Source of the DNA: an uncultured Ulvibacter sp.
GTDB taxonomy: Bacteria > Bacteroidota > Bacteroidia > Flavobacteriales > Flavobacteriaceae
Direction: 5' to 3'
Assembly (NCBI GenBank): GCA_938041335.1
Contig: CALIAF010000016.1
Coordinates: 22,598 to 86,597, forward strand
DNA: 64,000 bases
Positions within the stretch are counted from its first letter, which is position 1, and each line of letters begins with the position of its first letter. Shown here one piece after another: positions 55,842-63,993 of this stretch. Below the pieces are notes generated by a model that saw only the letters and a program-made list of their open reading frames with translations, searched no databases and had not been told where the DNA came from. Both the position numbers and the translations under genes were made by a program.

Positions 55842-57101
55842 CTATCGTTTTAAAAATTGCAAGGTTGGTAGGTTAATATCCTTAGAATTAATAAAATAGA
55901 TTCCGGAGGCTAATGCAGACACATCAATGTTTTGTGTGTTGTTTGTGTTTAGATTATATGCGACTACCTGTTGTCCAAATGTGTTAGATAAGATAATGGT
56001 GTGATTCTCTCGTATTTCCGAAGAAAAAGAAAGCGTAATTTGATTTGCAATTAAATTACTTTCTAAATACCAGGTTGATGGTGCTTTATATGAAGTGCTA
56101 CCCAGAATAAAAGTTTGGTCTGTTTGGAGTGTTAATACCACAGGAAGGTGATCACTGGTATTATAGAGACGGGTTCGTGTAATTTGTGAAAATTCTCCTG
56201 TGCACGTTGGGTCGTTGATGTCTAAGTTATAACAGTTACCATTGTTCCCATAGGCCTTATACGTATCTGCTACATATTGCAAACTTGGTGTGTTTAACAT
56301 ATTTTCTGATAGCAAAATAAAGTCAAAGCGGTCATCGAGACCACCACCAGCACCTGCTCCAAAACCCGCAGAACTAATTCGTGTACTTTGTGTATGAATA
56401 CCAGAAAAGCTTTCATTATTATTCCAGTCACCTGGGCTATCAATTGGGTCCTTTAAAACTATCGCGTTACTAGGGTCTAAAAGCTCAATATACCCATCTT
56501 CATCTGCGTTATACATATTAAGATCTCCAGCAAAAATTACATTACTGTCTGATGGTAAAGTTGCTAGATGATCTGTAAACTCTGTGATCATTTCAAGTCT
56601 AATTGCTTCGTTTGTGCCACCATCACTAGACTTTAAATGAGCAATAAAAATATAAATGTCAATAGGATTGTTGACCATATCGACCGTTTTTAAACGAAGC
56701 ACGTATTGGTTAATATCTCTTACAGTAGTAATAATTAAGTCTTGATCAATTAAGTCAAATTTTGAAGTTCGGTAGAATAAGTTTTGTTGTAATTCTCCAT
56801 CACTAGATTGATTAGTTGCAAATGGAGCTGCACTATACGCATTCACGTTTCCGTTTAAAGAAAAATCTAGAATGTCATTACTGCCTTCATTTGTTTCTAG
56901 CTCACAAACCATAAAGATATCTGGACTATAGTCGGCTAAAATATTTTGTAAAATCTGTCTTCTATTGGCTGGTGATGCAGATGGATACTCTAATAAATTA
57001 TAGAACATCGAGTTAATAGTCTCTTGACCAAAAGATGCAACAGAAATAAAAACCAATACGATTGTTAAGATGCTGTTCTTTAAATATTCTGAAATATTCA
57101 T
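55842..57101 (-). CDS. Exported endonuclease/exonuclease/phosphatase-family protein with T9SS sorting domain
   Basis: This 419-residue protein has a signal peptide ending near SFGQ. The body is an EEP-fold hydrolase with NSMFYNLLEYPS, MVCELETNEG, FIAHLKSSDGG, FAGDLNMYNADEDG, DDRFDFILLSE and NTSDHLPVVLTL; the metal and His residues look intact. The last 75 residues (SNTFGQQVV, DVSALASGIYFI, QFLKR) form a type A sorting domain of type IX secretion. It is therefore exported to the surface or medium, perhaps as a nuclease or phosphatase. It lies 3 bases from the LOG gene and abuts the M1-like gene. Confidence 0.9.
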   Translation of the reverse strand: MNISEYLKNSILTIVLVFISVASFGQETINSMFYNLLEYPSASPANRRQILQNILADYSPDIFMVCELETNEGSNDILDFSLNGNVNAYSAAPFATNQSSDGELQQNLFYRTSKFDLIDQDLIITTVRDINQYVLRLKTVDMVNNPIDIYIFIAHLKSSDGGTNEAIRLEMITEFTDHLATLPSDSNVIFAGDLNMYNADEDGYIELLDPSNAIVLKDPIDSPGDWNNNESFSGIHTQSTRISSAGFGAGAGGGLDDRFDFILLSENMLNTPSLQYVADTYKAYGNNGNCYNLDINDPTCTGEFSQITRTRLYNTSDHLPVVLTLQTDQTFILGSTSYKAPSTWYLESNLIANQITLSFSSEIRENHTIILSNTFGQQVVAYNLNTNNTQNIDVSALASGIYFINSKDINLPTLQFLKR

Positions 57102-57104
57102 AGT

Positions 57105-57794
57105 TTAGAAGTTAGGACTATGATCTAGTTTAGTATAAAACTCGTCGAGTATAGCAAGGACTTCATCTTCGGTGTCCACCACATGAATAAGGTCTAAGTC
57201 ACCTGGGCTTATATTGCCATTTTCCTCTAAAACGGTTTTCTTAATCCAGTCAATTAATCCAGACCAAAAATTCGTGCTCACTAGAATGATTGGAAACTTT
57301 GCTATTTTATGCGTTTGAATAAGTGTAAAGGCTTCAAAAAATTCATCGAGCGTTCCCATACCTCCTGGCATTACCACGAATCCTTGAGAATATTTAACAA
57401 ACATTACTTTACGAACAAAAAAATAATCGAAATCTATACTTTTATCACTATCTATATATGGATTGTCGTGTTGCTCAAAAGGCAGGGTAATGTTTAAACC
57501 TACTGATGTCCCACCGGCAAGATGCGCTCCTTTATTACCCGCTTCCATAATACCAGGTCCACCTCCAGTAATGACCCCATAGCCGTGTTCGGTAATTTTT
57601 TTTGCAATACTTTCTGCTAGGAGATAGTATTTATGATCTGGTTTGGTACGAGCGGAGCCAAAAATAGAAACACAAGGCCCTATTTTACTCATTTTTTCAT
57701 ATCCATGAACAAACTCGCCCATGATCTTAAATATGGCCCAAGAGTCATTGGTTTTTACTTCGTTCCAATTCTTGTGATGTGTTTCGTTTCTCAT
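57105..57794 (-). CDS. LOG family protein (nucleoside monophosphate phosphoribohydrolase type)
   Basis: This 229-residue Rossmann-fold protein has the family hallmarks GGGPGIMEAGNKGA and PGGMGTLDEFFE. LOG enzymes cleave cytokinin riboside monophosphates or AMP-like nucleotides to base and ribose 5-phosphate; several bacterial members have other or unknown roles. The start is well placed. It is in the same direction as the PagL-like gene, 64 bases downstream, and 3 bases before the nuclease-like gene, so it is likely cotranscribed. Confidence 0.92.
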   Translation of the reverse strand: MRNETHHKNWNEVKTNDSWAIFKIMGEFVHGYEKMSKIGPCVSIFGSARTKPDHKYYLLAESIAKKITEHGYGVITGGGPGIMEAGNKGAHLAGGTSVGLNITLPFEQHDNPYIDSDKSIDFDYFFVRKVMFVKYSQGFVVMPGGMGTLDEFFEAFTLIQTHKIAKFPIILVSTNFWSGLIDWIKKTVLEENGNISPGDLDLIHVVDTEDEVLAILDEFYTKLDHSPNF

Positions 57795-57858
57795 ATGTAA
57801 TAGGTACTGCTTTTAGCAAAGATGCATGATAATTTAAAGATTTTAAGGCCTTTTAACT

Positions 57859-59121
57859 TTATTTAAAAGGAACAGAATAAACATAACCTAAACTAACTTC
57901 ACTAAAATCTGCTTGTCCCAAATTAGCATTAATATGCGCGCCTAGGTAAACATTATGTGTAGGGTTCTTTTCTGTCCCTATAATGTAATATTTAAGTCCC
58001 ATACGCGTAGAAATGAGTCGTTTAAGTTTGTAAAAACCATCTATCTCTCCTAATATTCTAAAAGTAACTTCGCCAACACCAGGATAGGATTCTGTAAAGC
58101 TATAACCAGAATTTATCAAGTAATCAATCGTAAAAAATGGCTTACTTATATTAAAGCCAAGCTCAATTTCCATACCAATATGGTTGAGTTGCATTTCGCC
58201 AATAGCAGAAACTCCTATTGCAGATGCGTTTATATATGGATGATCTGTTAAATACGAGTACTCGGGTATTAGGTCTTCACCAAGATTAATGTAATCGTAA
58301 TAATGACGATAAAATTTATGAAAAACACCTATTCCAAATTTATAGGTTTTATTCACTATCAATCCAGCAGAAACGGAAGTAACGTGCACGGGCCTTTTAT
58401 CATTTTGTACCTCAGTAAATGCATTCATTCCTAAACCTCGTCTCGCTGATACAAAAAAGTTTTTTGTATTGGCGAAGGACTTCCTTTCCAGAATCGGATC
58501 CATTTGGTTCTCTGGTGTGTATGCGAGTTCTGCACTTAAAGACAGTGTAAATGAATTTAATCCTTGATTTGGAGAACGAGTATGTCCATTAGACTGGTGA
58601 TAATAGCCTATACCTAAGCGCCAGTTAGCCTTATCTTCAGGACTTAAATTATAAAATAGCATGGTACGATATGAAAAATTAAAATGCGTTGAAATTTTCT
58701 CATTGAATAAATTTTCATCAAGATCAAATACTTTATTAAAATATGCTGCACCAAAAGCAAGTTGTATTCCAAAATCTGAAGCGCCAAGTTGTAATTCAAT
58801 ATTTGGCATGAGCGAAACAGAATAGCCCAAAATATCATCCTGACCATACCTTGCAAAAGCAATACTAACACCTGTTTTAGGCTGTTTCAATCTATGGGCC
58901 CACTCATTTGGGTTTGTATTCTGGTATGACCCAAAGTTAAAAAACCAAGCCTGATGCAAACCAACATCAGGGAACCCTGTGTTTGTAATAGATGTTTTAC
59001 CTATTGTATACTCTGGGGTGATAAAATTACTATAGCGTTCCTGCCCAAAACTCAGGCCAGAAGATAGCATTAGCGCTATAATTACAACAAGCCAATTCTT
59101 TTTTTCTGAAATATTAATCAT
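57859..59121 (-). CDS. Acyloxyacyl hydrolase / PagL-like lipid A deacylase
   Basis: This 420-residue outer-membrane protein has a signal peptide ending near SFGQ (residue 27). A beta-barrel-like body carries GYYHQSNGHTRSPNQG. The motif H175-x-S177-N178 matches the catalytic His-Ser region of lipid A 3-O-deacylase PagL. It is about twice the length of PagL (about 170 residues) because of extra strands. The final SLGYVYSVPFK is barrel-like. Its start overlaps the SGNH gene stop by 8 bases, tying it to an O-acyl-modification pair. Probable role: removing an acyl chain from lipid A. Confidence 0.82.
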   Translation of the reverse strand: MINISEKKNWLVVIIALMLSSGLSFGQERYSNFITPEYTIGKTSITNTGFPDVGLHQAWFFNFGSYQNTNPNEWAHRLKQPKTGVSIAFARYGQDDILGYSVSLMPNIELQLGASDFGIQLAFGAAYFNKVFDLDENLFNEKISTHFNFSYRTMLFYNLSPEDKANWRLGIGYYHQSNGHTRSPNQGLNSFTLSLSAELAYTPENQMDPILERKSFANTKNFFVSARRGLGMNAFTEVQNDKRPVHVTSVSAGLIVNKTYKFGIGVFHKFYRHYYDYINLGEDLIPEYSYLTDHPYINASAIGVSAIGEMQLNHIGMEIELGFNISKPFFTIDYLINSGYSFTESYPGVGEVTFRILGEIDGFYKLKRLISTRMGLKYYIIGTEKNPTHNVYLGAHINANLGQADFSEVSLGYVYSVPFK

Positions 59122-60088
59122 TTAATACTTGGTTCAATTTTTTAGTAAATTTTTCTGCACCGCTGGCATTTAAATGATTTTCATTAATAAAATCGCGTGC
59201 TCTAAAGGTAAGGGTATCTTGCTCTGTAAATAAAATCTTCACATCTGGAAACTTTATTATAATGTCATTGAGTACGGAATCTCTTCTTTTTAAAATTTCG
59301 ATATTACGTTTATTGAGATACGTTTTATACAAAGGCAAACAAGTGACCACCACATTCTTTTTGTTTGCTTGTGCGGTCTCTATCATTTCATAAAAAAAAG
59401 GAGTGTTTTGAGCAAAAATTGTTGGGCTCTCTTTTTCTCTTATAAGAAAATTACGCTTCGCTATTTTCTCTTCATTATATGCTAATCGACTAAATCCTCC
59501 ATTATGGTTGTTCAATCTATAGCCAAAATCGTTGAACTCTGCGGGTGCTACTTTTCTAATATACTTGTCGACGAAGGCCTTTGAGTAAATGGAAGGACTT
59601 GATAAAAACACTAATTTATCTTTAAAATAGGTCTTGCGCTCAAATACGTTGACACCGTAATATTTTAAATAGACCGTGTTTTTCCAAAAATGCTTTCCAT
59701 GATGCGGCAATTCTAGATGCGCATACGAAAGTTCGAAAACAATAGTTTCTAGATTAGGAAAACGATCCATGCTTTGTTGCATAATAAAATTATCCTCCTT
59801 ATGATGTTGAGAAGTAGAACCATAATTAACAGTAAACTTGTCTAGATGTTCTGGGTTTACAGCTGATTGCATTTGCGACGAACCTAATACCATCACTTTA
59901 ATGTCGTCCTGTTGGGTAGTTATTTGCTTCTTAATCTTTTCATAACTCATGGGTATGTTGAGAACACTCATTTCCAATAGCGCATAGCAAAGCACCACGG
60001 GTATAAAAAATACCGCGATCTGTTTTACCAAAGACAGGTGTCCTTTGCTAAAACTGAAAATAGATGAATTGCTCTTTTGGTCCTGCAT
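59114..60088 (-). CDS. SGNH/AlgJ-like acyl-transfer protein
   Basis: This 324-residue protein has one N-terminal membrane helix (about 24-45) and a periplasmic domain. VMVLGSSQMQSAV is the nucleophile-serine region, NYGSTSQH follows, and the C-terminal NENHLNASGAEKF carries the His of the SGNH triad. Such proteins receive acyl groups from an adjacent MBOAT membrane enzyme and transfer them to a glycan. It overlaps the MBOAT gene by 41 bases, a strong sign that both form one machine. Confidence 0.82.
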   Translation of the reverse strand: MQDQKSNSSIFSFSKGHLSLVKQIAVFFIPVVLCYALLEMSVLNIPMSYEKIKKQITTQQDDIKVMVLGSSQMQSAVNPEHLDKFTVNYGSTSQHHKEDNFIMQQSMDRFPNLETIVFELSYAHLELPHHGKHFWKNTVYLKYYGVNVFERKTYFKDKLVFLSSPSIYSKAFVDKYIRKVAPAEFNDFGYRLNNHNGGFSRLAYNEEKIAKRNFLIREKESPTIFAQNTPFFYEMIETAQANKKNVVVTCLPLYKTYLNKRNIEILKRRDSVLNDIIIKFPDVKILFTEQDTLTFRARDFINENHLNASGAEKFTKKLNQVLND

Positions 60089-61481
60089 ACCTAAAAATAA
60101 TAAAAATAAATATATAATAAACCGCCCATCGCAGAGGACGACTCATGTAATTCTCTAATTGATATAAGGGATGATTCTTAAATCTCGTAAAGATTTCAAG
60201 AATCATTAATAGAAACACTACGCAAATTTTAAACCCAATAACCAGAGAAAACTCTGGACTTGGGATAAAACTAAACACTCTCTTGTAAATTAAGAAGGCC
60301 TGATCAATATCTCGTGCTCTAAAAAAGACACTCGACCCAATAATAATGGCACTAGTGTATAAAAAATTAACCACAAATGGGACTCTATTTAATCCCTTTG
60401 TTAATGAATAGGTTTTTTTACCCAATTTTATTTCTATCCGTTCTACGATTATGAAAACGGCTTGTATTAATCCAAAGAACACAAAGGTCCAATTTGCACC
60501 ATGCCAAAGGCCAATGAGCATCATCGTAATAAACAGCGCTATAGACTTCATATAATAGCTTCTGTTGGTGTTTTTTATAATTGGGCCATATACATAATCT
60601 GTAAACCACTTAGTTAGCGTTATATGCCATCTACGCCAGTATTCAGATACTGTTTTTGCTAGATAGGGGATATTAAAGTTTTTGCTTAGTTTAAAACCAA
60701 ACAGTTTAGCGGTACCAATAGCAATATCACTATACCCAGAAAAGTCACAATAGAGCTGGAAAAAGAACAAGGTAGTGGCATAGAGTAATGTTAAGCTACC
60801 GTGGTCTTGAGGAGCTTCGTAGTAAGTGTTTACTACAAGCGCCACATTATCTGCGACTACAATTTTTTTAAATAAACCCCAGAGTATTTGACGTAAACCG
60901 TCTTTTGTGTTTTGCAGGTTGAAATTCCTCTTTTTTTCAAATTGTCCTAATAACTCGCGAGCCCTTTCTATTGGTCCTGCAACTAACTGCGGGAAGAAAC
61001 TAACAAAACATAAAAACTCTAATAAATTGTTTGTGGCTTTGCTTCGACCACGATACACATCAATGGTGTAACTCATGGTCTGGAAGGTATAGAAGCTTAA
61101 GCCTACAGGGATAATTACTTTAATAAAATGATAGCCTTGCTCTGGTATTTCCGTAGAAAATAGCGAAGCCATATTATCAATAAAGAAGTTGAAATACTTA
61201 AAAACGAACAAAATCCCTAAATTCCAAAAGATACTGAACCATAACCAGCCTTTCTTAGCACCTTTACTAGCTGTTTTTTCTATGGCCTTACCTGCATAAA
61301 AATCGATTAGCGAACTGGCTACAATGAGAAGTAAAAATCGCCAATCCCATAAACCATAAAAGAAGTAGCTGGATGTGACTAGTAAAACATTCTGAAATGT
61401 TCTTCGTTCACGCCCTATCGTCCAGTAGAGTACATAGACGACAATCAAGAATACTCCAAAATCGAAGGAATTAAATAGCAC
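60048..61481 (-). CDS. MBOAT O-acyltransferase (AlgI/DltB-like)
   Basis: This 477-residue polytopic membrane protein has at least ten hydrophobic segments. Family signatures are PQLVAGP (164-170), YCDFSGYSDIAIG (244-256), YWRRWHITLT (281-290) and the catalytic His327 in GLWHGANWTF. It takes an acyl group from a cytosolic donor across the membrane for transfer by the SGNH partner encoded next. With the PagL-like gene it forms a likely envelope lipid or glycan modification operon. Its promoter sits directly after the terminator of the M42 gene. Confidence 0.93.
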   Translation of the reverse strand: MLFNSFDFGVFLIVVYVLYWTIGRERRTFQNVLLVTSSYFFYGLWDWRFLLLIVASSLIDFYAGKAIEKTASKGAKKGWLWFSIFWNLGILFVFKYFNFFIDNMASLFSTEIPEQGYHFIKVIIPVGLSFYTFQTMSYTIDVYRGRSKATNNLLEFLCFVSFFPQLVAGPIERARELLGQFEKKRNFNLQNTKDGLRQILWGLFKKIVVADNVALVVNTYYEAPQDHGSLTLLYATTLFFFQLYCDFSGYSDIAIGTAKLFGFKLSKNFNIPYLAKTVSEYWRRWHITLTKWFTDYVYGPIIKNTNRSYYMKSIALFITMMLIGLWHGANWTFVFFGLIQAVFIIVERIEIKLGKKTYSLTKGLNRVPFVVNFLYTSAIIIGSSVFFRARDIDQAFLIYKRVFSFIPSPEFSLVIGFKICVVFLLMILEIFTRFKNHPLYQLENYMSRPLRWAVYYIFIFIIFRYAGPKEQFIYFQF

Positions 61482-61500
61482 AGTTTTATTTTGAAAAGTT

Positions 61501-61508
61501 CAAATATA
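61501..61508 (-). promoter_or_regulatory. -7 promoter element of the MBOAT operon
   Basis: CAAATATA on the plus strand reads TATATTTG on the minus strand, 20 bases before the MBOAT start codon. The nearest TTG (61538-61536) is 27 bases upstream, longer than usual, with the terminator hairpin lying in between. Confidence 0.5.
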
Positions 61509-61511
61509 AAA

Positions 61512-61535
61512 AAAGGCTACCGAATGGTAGCCTTT
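61512..61535 (-). terminator. Intrinsic terminator downstream of the M42 peptidase gene
   Basis: AAAGGCTACC (61512-61521), loop GAAT, and GGTAGCCTTT (61526-61535) form a perfect 10-base-pair stem. On the minus strand the stem runs straight into further T residues, then into the TATATTTG element. Confidence 0.9.
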
Positions 61536-61556
61536 CAAATTTTATTTAATTTTTAA

Positions 61557-61661
61557 TTACCTTCCTGAAACTACAATTTTATCTATTGCAACATCTTCAT
61601 CACCGTCCATATTATTAGCACCATTGCTAGAAATATTTCGGCGAAAGCCAAAAACAATTAT
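61557..61661 (-). pseudogene. Coding-like remnant after the M42 peptidase gene
   Basis: Immediately after the TAA of the M42 gene, and in the same frame, 34 codons run without a stop to TAA at 61559-61557. The translation includes FGFRRNISSNGANNMDGD and EDVAIDKIVVSGR, which look like a protein C-terminus more than random AT-rich DNA. There is no start codon of its own before Met18. It may be the remains of a lost gene or a chance open stretch. M42 peptidases of usual length end at the upstream stop, so a read-through extension is not needed. Confidence 0.4.
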
Positions 61662-62747
61662 TTAATCAAAATAACTAAACGTGTCTCCGTCTTTCATATT
61701 TAAGAGTGTTTCATAAATAAGTTTAATCACATTCTCTACATCATCTCTATGCACCATTTCTACAGTGGTATGCATATAACGTAATGGTAAAGAAATTAGA
61801 GCAGAGGCAACACCGCTGCCACTATACGCAAAAGCATCTGTATCTGTACCGGTAGCACGCGAAAGTGCTGCACGCTGAAAAGGTATTTTTTTAGCCTCGG
61901 CAGTATCTGTAATTAGATCACGTAATTTTTGCTGCACCGCTGGAGCATAAGCAATTACAGGACCGGCGCCTATTTCTGCCTTTCCTTGCTTTTTCATATC
62001 GATCATCGGGGTAGTGGTATCGTGGGTAACATCTGTAACTATGGCCACATTAGGTTTAATACGTTCTGCAATCATTTGCGCACCACGCAGACCAATCTCT
62101 TCTTGTACAGAGTTTGTAATGTAAAGACCAAACGGTAATTTCTTTTTATTCTCTTTTAATAGGCGAGCTACTTCGGCAATCATAAAACCTCCCATGCGGT
62201 TGTCTAGTGCGCGACACACAAACTTGTCTCCATTTAAGATATGAAATTCGTCAGGATACGTGATCACGCACCCTACGTGAACACCCATTTTTTCTACTTC
62301 ATCTTTATCTTTTGCTCCTACATCAATAAATATATTGCTTGGCTTAGGAGCTTCTTCTTTTGCTTTATTTCTAGTGTGAATTGCTGGCCATCCAAAAACG
62401 CCCTTAACGATACCTTTTTTTGTATGAATATTTACCACCTTAGAAGGTGCAATCTGGTGATCACTACCTCCGTTTCGCACGACATAGATAAGTCCATTAT
62501 CACTTATATAATTTACATACCAAGAGATTTCATCTGCGTGGCCTTCAATAACAACTTTATATTTAGCCTTAGGATTAATCACACCAACAGCTGTACCATA
62601 AGTGTCAGTAATAAACTCATCTACATATGGTTTCAAGTATTCCATCCATATTTTCTGTCCGTCCCATTCATATCCAGTAGGGGCGGCGTTATTAAGATAG
62701 TCTTCAAGAAATGAAAGCGATTTTTTATTCAATATTGTTTTGGCCAT
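61662..62747 (-). CDS. M42 family metallopeptidase (glutamyl aminopeptidase-like)
   Basis: This 361-residue enzyme has the M42 binuclear-metal layout: EGHADEISWYVN (first His/Asp), RALDNRMGGFMIAE, VQEEIGLRGAQ with the catalytic Glu pair, VTDVTHDT, and a late RYMHTTVEMVH. It is a cytosolic, tetrahedral-complex-forming aminopeptidase in known members. Length is normal for the family. It is divergent from the DUF4294 gene, with facing -7 elements in between. Confidence 0.93.
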   Translation of the reverse strand: MAKTILNKKSLSFLEDYLNNAAPTGYEWDGQKIWMEYLKPYVDEFITDTYGTAVGVINPKAKYKVVIEGHADEISWYVNYISDNGLIYVVRNGGSDHQIAPSKVVNIHTKKGIVKGVFGWPAIHTRNKAKEEAPKPSNIFIDVGAKDKDEVEKMGVHVGCVITYPDEFHILNGDKFVCRALDNRMGGFMIAEVARLLKENKKKLPFGLYITNSVQEEIGLRGAQMIAERIKPNVAIVTDVTHDTTTPMIDMKKQGKAEIGAGPVIAYAPAVQQKLRDLITDTAEAKKIPFQRAALSRATGTDTDAFAYSGSGVASALISLPLRYMHTTVEMVHRDDVENVIKLIYETLLNMKDGDTFSYFD

Positions 62748-62770
62748 TTGACTTTATTTTATGTTTTTCT

Positions 62771-62778
62771 CAAAATTA
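62771..62778 (-). promoter_or_regulatory. -7 promoter element of the M42 gene
   Basis: Minus-strand TAATTTTG, 23 bases before the M42 start codon. The only upstream TTG (62807-62805) is 26 bases away, slightly too far, so the assignment rests on the -7 element. Confidence 0.45.
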
Positions 62779-62813
62779 GGGATTTATTAGAAGTCTGCCC
62801 CATACAATTTATT

Positions 62814-62821
62814 TAATTTTG
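62814..62821 (+). promoter_or_regulatory. -7 promoter element of the DUF4294 gene
   Basis: TAATTTTG on the plus strand, 42 bases before the GTG start. No TTG at the normal distance is present. Confidence 0.4.
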
Positions 62822-62863
62822 GAACGATTTTAGAAGTAGTCCTATTATGAAGCATAAAATAAA

Positions 62864-63562
62864 GTGAAACATATATTTAAATACATATTATTTGGTGCAA
62901 TTATGCTTTCAAGCCTTTCTATTTGGGCCCAGAAACGCAAAGAATACCTAGAAAAAAAAGTAGATAGTACAGAGACCTTTTATTATATCATTAAGGGAGA
63001 TACAATTCCGCGGGAGTTTATTGATCTGGAAGAAGTTATTTTACTGAATAAGCTTTCCTTTAATAGTACAGAAGATCGCAGGCGGTATTTAATTCTGCGT
63101 AGAAAAACACGAAAGGTATATCCTTATGCTAAGCTCGCATCAGAAAGATTAAATACCATGTACGCAAGATTAGATAGTATAGAGAATAAAAGAGATAGAA
63201 AAAAGTATACAAAACGCATCCAGAAGTATATTGAAGAAGAATTTTCAGAAAAACTTAAAAAACTCACTCGTACAGAAGGGCAAATACTTGTTAAGTTAAT
63301 ACATAGGCAAACGGGTATCACTGCATTTGACCTTGTAAAAGACCTACGCACAGGTTGGAGAGCTTTCTGGTATAACACTACAGCTAATGTATTTGACATA
63401 TCAATAAAGGAAGAGTACCAGCCCTTCGATGTAAAAGAAGATTATCTAATTGAAGATATTTTAGAACGTAGTTTCCAAAATAACCGTCTTGATCGCCAAA
63501 AACCAGCCTTTCCAATAGATTATTTCGAGCTTACCAGTCATTGGAATAAAAAGACCAAATAG
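62864..63562 (+). CDS. DUF4294 domain-containing exported protein
   Basis: This 232-residue protein starts at GTG. The N-terminus is a signal peptide (HIFKYILFGAIMLSSLSIWAQ). The mature part matches DUF4294 of Bacteroidota: KGDTIPREFIDLEEVILL, RRYLILRRKTRKVYPYAKLA, a charged helix (DSIENKRDRKKYTKRIQKY), and LTRTEGQILVKLIHRQTG. The function is unknown. It is very basic and helical. It is the last gene before the 438-base non-coding end of the window. Confidence 0.87.
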   Translation: MKHIFKYILFGAIMLSSLSIWAQKRKEYLEKKVDSTETFYYIIKGDTIPREFIDLEEVILLNKLSFNSTEDRRRYLILRRKTRKVYPYAKLASERLNTMYARLDSIENKRDRKKYTKRIQKYIEEEFSEKLKKLTRTEGQILVKLIHRQTGITAFDLVKDLRTGWRAFWYNTTANVFDISIKEEYQPFDVKEDYLIEDILERSFQNNRLDRQKPAFPIDYFELTSHWNKKTK

Positions 63563-63700
63563 TTTTCCTTCCATATATTTGTGCAGTTGTTTAGAAAGCA
63601 GTACTTTAGATGTTCGCTCTTTAATTTTTAACCGATCAATTTCATTTCATTTTTTTGATAATGGTGTTTCATTTTACCGAAAAAGGCAAAATGATCAAGC

Positions 63701-63746
63701 TTTCCGCTGTATCTTTTTTGCTAAAAAAAGCAAAAAAGGATGCCGC
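63701..63746. repeat. Imperfect hairpin, repeat-like
   Basis: CCGCTGTATCTTTTTTGC and, after a short A-rich loop, GCAAAAAAGGATGCCGC pair with a small bulge. The arrangement resembles dispersed hairpin units known between flavobacterial genes, but whether it recurs in this genome cannot be seen here. It might also end transcripts from the DUF4294 gene. Confidence 0.5.
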
Positions 63747-63844
63747 ATCAATCTTTAACACAAAAAAAATTACCTCCTAATTATAAGGTAGGCAAGGGAT
63801 TGTGAAAAAAGATAGAATTGTAGTTAAAAATTATCATTTTTTAT

Positions 63845-63876
63845 TTGGTAGTAATATTTAAACAGTAGTATATTTG
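63845..63876 (+). promoter_or_regulatory. Promoter 1 at the window end
   Basis: TTG (63845-63847), 21 bases, TATATTTG (63869-63876), then CAGCCGC. It fits the Bacteroidota promoter pattern fully. Confidence 0.78.
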
Positions 63877-63963
63877 CAGCCGCTTAGAAAAGCAATTATA
63901 ATTAATTTTCGACTAGGCAAAAAGTTCATTAAAATATTTTTTTGAAATTATTTTTAAAAGGTG

Positions 63964-63993
63964 TTGCTGGTTAAAAAAACAGTATTATATTTG
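63964..63993 (+). promoter_or_regulatory. Promoter 2 at the window end
   Basis: TTG (63964-63966), 19 bases, TATATTTG (63986-63993), again followed by CAGCCGC, identical to promoter 1 over TATATTTGCAGCCGC. Tandem strong promoters of this kind often precede stable-RNA genes. Confidence 0.78.

Noticed and set aside
62241..62714. Open frame of 157 codons on the plus strand
   Set aside because: It lies fully antisense to the M42 peptidase gene, and its translation is rich in Phe, Cys and His with no family features.
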